A stretch of DNA of 8,272 bases. It comes from Thermogutta sp. (GTDB lineage Bacteria; Planctomycetota; Planctomycetia; Pirellulales; Thermoguttaceae). Of this stretch, positions 6,388 to 8,272 are shown one piece after another. Position 1 is the first letter of the stretch. Every line of letters begins with the position of its first letter. The notes under the pieces were generated by a model, which did not search any database, was not told the DNA's origin, and saw only the letters and a list, made by a program, of their open reading frames with translations. The stretch is from positions 1 to 8,272 of the forward strand of contig NZ_JACIYL010000122.1 in the NCBI RefSeq assembly GCF_014359955.1, written 5' to 3'. The position numbers were made by a program, and so were the translations under genes.

Positions 6388-7530
6388 ATGCCCGTTTTCA
6401 CCCGTTATGTAACGTCCGAACTGCTCAAGATCTTTGGGGCCGCGCTGACGGTCCTGACATTGCTGCTTGCGCTGGGAATTGGCGCACGGGAGGGCATCAG
6501 CCGAGGCTTGCCGCCTATTTTAATTGTTCGCATGTTGCCTTATCTGTTGCCCGAAATTCTGGGAATCACCATCCCGATCGCGGTGCTCCTCTCGGTCAGT
6601 CAGGTTCTGGGACGGATGTCGGGAGCCAACGAGATCGTCGCCCTTCGTGCGCTGGGGCTGTCCCCGATTCACGCCGTTCGCCCCACCATCGTGTTCGCAT
6701 TTTTTGTCAGTTTGTTTACTGTTTGGATGTATGATGTGGCGGCCACGTGGGGACGGCCTGGAGCCCGCCGAGTGGTCGTGGAGTCGGTGGAGCAGATCGC
6801 CTACAGCATGCTGCGGACACGGCGTAGTTACACATCCCCGAAGTTTTCCATTGTAGTCAAGGATGTGCAGGGGAAAACCTTGATCAATCCCCTCATCACC
6901 ATCCAGACCCAGCCTGATATGCCGGCCATCGTCCTCTCGGCCGAGGAAGCCGAGTTGACAACAGACCGCCAGGCCGGCGGGCTCATCATCACCTGTCGCA
7001 AACCAGAGGCCAGAATCGAGGATTCCGCGGTGGTGCGGGCGTCCGACATTTACTCCCAACTCATTCCTTTCGACAAACCGATCGAACCTCTCCACCGGGA
7101 TTGGCTGGCTACGTGGCAGATTCCGGAGGCCGTCAAAACACTCGAGAAGGACGCGCATCAGCTTGAAATGCTCATCCGCCATGCAGATGCCACAGACGAG
7201 CAGAAAAAGACCTGGCGCTACCAATTGGAACAACTACAAATCCAGATCCGTAAACTCAAGACGGAACCATATCGCCGGTGGGCGAATGGTTTCAGCAGCC
7301 TGTGTTTCGTGCTCCTCGGTTGTCCCCTTGCAATGTACTGCCGCAGTGAAAATTTCCTGGCGATATTTTTCTTGTCCTTTTTGCCCATCGTGATCGTTTA
7401 CTACCCCCTGCTCATGCTCGCCAACGGACTGACGTCTTCAGGGGCCATCCCACCTCCTGGATTCTGGCTTGCCAATCTCGGAATAGCTCTTCCCGGCAGC
7501 GTCCTCTTGTACCTTTACTGCGAAACCTGA
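6388..7530 (+). CDS. LptF/LptG (YjgP/YjgQ) family lipopolysaccharide export permease
   Basis: Inner-membrane permease of the LptB2FG type, which extracts lipopolysaccharide for export to the outer membrane. The 380-aa length is normal for the family. Predicted membrane helices lie at about 12-32, 49-73, 99-118, 300-317, 323-345 and 357-378: three N-terminal and three C-terminal, with a large extracytoplasmic part between. GRMSGANEIVALRALG (75-90), after helix 2, is the typical family signature for the loop facing the ATPase. Residues about 125-235 would form the beta-jellyroll; about 240-296 is charged and helical, possibly a coiled coil, before YRRWANGFSSLCFVLLG. Sequence alone does not separate LptF from LptG. 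It stands alone without a paired lptF/lptG gene or lptB, divergent from mcsA and convergent with acpS. ATG 6388 is the first possible start after an in-frame TAG at 6361; no Shine-Dalgarno is visible. Confidence 0.9.
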   Translation: MPVFTRYVTSELLKIFGAALTVLTLLLALGIGAREGISRGLPPILIVRMLPYLLPEILGITIPIAVLLSVSQVLGRMSGANEIVALRALGLSPIHAVRPTIVFAFFVSLFTVWMYDVAATWGRPGARRVVVESVEQIAYSMLRTRRSYTSPKFSIVVKDVQGKTLINPLITIQTQPDMPAIVLSAEEAELTTDRQAGGLIITCRKPEARIEDSAVVRASDIYSQLIPFDKPIEPLHRDWLATWQIPEAVKTLEKDAHQLEMLIRHADATDEQKKTWRYQLEQLQIQIRKLKTEPYRRWANGFSSLCFVLLGCPLAMYCRSENFLAIFFLSFLPIVIVYYPLLMLANGLTSSGAIPPPGFWLANLGIALPGSVLLYLYCET

Positions 7531-7540
7531 CGAGGTTTCG
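7521..7540. terminator. Bidirectional hairpin between permease gene and acpS
   Basis: CGAAACCT (7521-7528) and AGGTTTCG (7533-7540) make a perfect 8-bp stem closing a 4-base loop, GACG. The permease stop codon TGA (7528-7530) lies inside it. It sits between two convergent genes, 30 bp from the acpS stop. No T tract follows on either strand, so it may act as a factor-assisted or bidirectional terminator or an mRNA 3'-end stabiliser. Confidence 0.55.
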
Positions 7541-7570
7541 TCCGCCGGGCTACCCATCCGCTCGAGGCCG

Positions 7571-7981
7571 TCAAGCGTCACTCCCATCGCAACCTGAATC
7601 CGATCCCATAGCGATTGCGAACGCGGTGGCATGACTTCGGCAGTGCGAAATGGAAATCCAAACCTCCTTCACACCCAGTCTGTCTGCTACCTGTTTGGCA
7701 CCGTCTCGGAGTATCACCTCCGGCCGACCGCCAGGCCGATTGAGAATCTCAACATCCAGCCAACTGATTCCTTTAACCCAACCCGTTCCCAGCGCTTTCA
7801 AAACGGCCTCCTTGGCCGCCCATCTCCCCGTGAAGTGCTGGACAGACTGTCGGCGACTTTGGCAATAAGCGATCTCAGCCGGTGTGTACACCCGCTGTAA
7901 AAACACCTCCCCATGCCTTTCGATCATTCGGGCAATTCGGAGGCATTCGGTAATATCCGTGCCAACCCCCAGCACCCTCAT
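7571..7981 (-). CDS. acpS: Holo-[acyl-carrier-protein] synthase AcpS
   Basis: Transfers 4'-phosphopantetheine from CoA to the serine of apo-ACP, activating it for fatty acid synthesis; cytoplasmic. The 136-aa length from ATG 7981 fits the small homotrimeric AcpS class. Family motifs are intact: MRVLGVGTDITE with metal ligand D9, FTGRWAAKEAVLKALGTG (50-67) with E58, and SISHCRSHATAFA with H113 (110-122). The open frame extends 19 codons upstream to 8038, but that extension is polar, lies outside the family fold, and has no RBS. MRVLGVGTDI at 7981 is the natural family N-terminus. No good Shine-Dalgarno precedes 7981 either. The gene is monocistronic as far as can be seen and converges with the permease gene. 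Confidence 0.95.
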   Translation of the reverse strand: MRVLGVGTDITECLRIARMIERHGEVFLQRVYTPAEIAYCQSRRQSVQHFTGRWAAKEAVLKALGTGWVKGISWLDVEILNRPGGRPEVILRDGAKQVADRLGVKEVWISISHCRSHATAFAIAMGSDSGCDGSDA

Positions 7982-8234
7982 CGTCGGAGATAATCCAACT
8001 TTCTGCTTCCAGTCATAACTGTCACTTTGACCGACCAAAACACTTGACTATCCATAGACAGCGAACGCTAAACGGCAACGCAGTGTAACGAAATCAGTTC
8101 TGCCACGAAACCAGCCGGGACCACGGCCGTCCGAAATAGTCAAAAGTCCCAAAGATACCACTCCCGGCAGGATTCCTTTCGAACTGTGACACTCGGTCGT
8201 CCGACGGCCTGCGTGTCCTCGGGCCAACAGATTT
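7982..8234. other. Intergenic region upstream of acpS
   Basis: No convincing gene was found. It should contain the acpS promoter on the minus strand, but the best candidates are weak, such as TTGCCG with a 16-base spacer and TATGGA. GACAC (8188-8192) can pair with GTGTC (8213-8217) around a small inner GTCG/CGAC dyad. This could mark the transcript end of the minus-strand gene at the right edge, but it lacks a T tract. Confidence 0.3.
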
Positions 8235-8272
8235 TCAGGCGTACTTGATGCCGCAGGCTGCCTGGGCGCGAG
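8235..8272 (-). CDS. Possible 3' end of a minus-strand gene cut by the window edge
   Basis: Read on the minus strand, an open frame enters from the right edge and ends RAQAACGIKYA followed by TGA (8235-8237). Only about 11 codons are visible, so neither coding status nor product can be established. The Cys-containing, non-repetitive tail and the following non-coding stretch are compatible with a real C-terminus. If real, it lies upstream of acpS in the same orientation with a gap of about 250 bp. Confidence 0.3.
   Translation of the reverse strand, partial: RAQAACGIKYA

Noticed and set aside
6520..7233. Minus-strand ORF of 237 codons inside the permease gene
   Set aside because: It overlaps fully the LptF/G coding region, which has correct membrane topology; the antisense translation is rich in His, Arg and Gly without any motif.
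7982..8038. Nineteen-codon N-terminal extension of acpS starting at 8038
   Set aside because: The extension lies before the conserved MRVLGVGTDI start of the family and has no RBS; ATG 7981 is the natural start.

Overview
The window looks like a chromosomal segment of a planctomycete, probably a Pirellulales/Thermogutta-like lineage. This is inferred from gene content: a secreted protein with planctomycete-style repeated IPT-like and PPC (pre-peptidase C-terminal) domains next to a secreted formylglycine sulfatase, an McsA/McsB arginine-kinase pair outside the Firmicutes context, and an AcpS with planctomycete-like wording. Base composition is moderately GC-rich and Shine-Dalgarno signals are weak or absent in front of several genes. 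No mobile elements, tRNA or rRNA genes, or CRISPR arrays were seen.

Layout. Positions 51-4072 (+) hold the PPC-repeat protein and an arylsulfatase-type enzyme, close together and probably co-transcribed; both carry signal peptides. They converge on a minus-strand pair at 4156-5930, where mcsA (5412-5930) is transcribed first and mcsB (4156-5226) second, with a 185-bp gap. A 457-bp divergent intergenic region (5931-6387) separates mcsA from a plus-strand LptF/LptG-family permease (6388-7530). The permease converges on acpS (7571-7981, minus), with a perfect 8-bp hairpin between them. The last 38 bases appear to hold the 3' end of another minus-strand gene.

Function. The first two genes fit extracytoplasmic sulfated-glycan breakdown. 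McsA and McsB form the protein-arginine kinase that marks proteins for ClpCP degradation; ctsR and clpC are absent from the window. The permease belongs to the lipopolysaccharide export machinery, and AcpS activates acyl carrier protein for lipid synthesis.

The region most worth a second look is 5931-6387. It has a near-consensus minus-strand promoter for mcsA (TTGACA, 16-bp spacer, extended TGT-TAGAAT), a 10-bp direct repeat CAGTTTGAAC flanking a hairpin just upstream of that promoter, a long mcsA leader with two competing stems, and further hairpins towards the permease gene. The repeat resembles neither CtsR nor CIRCE operators, so control of this mcsAB operon may be different. In the proteins, McsA has Asp instead of the fourth Cys of its second zinc finger, and McsB has Asn338 instead of Asp in its RDxxRA phosphoarginine pocket. 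No wholly new multi-gene system is visible.
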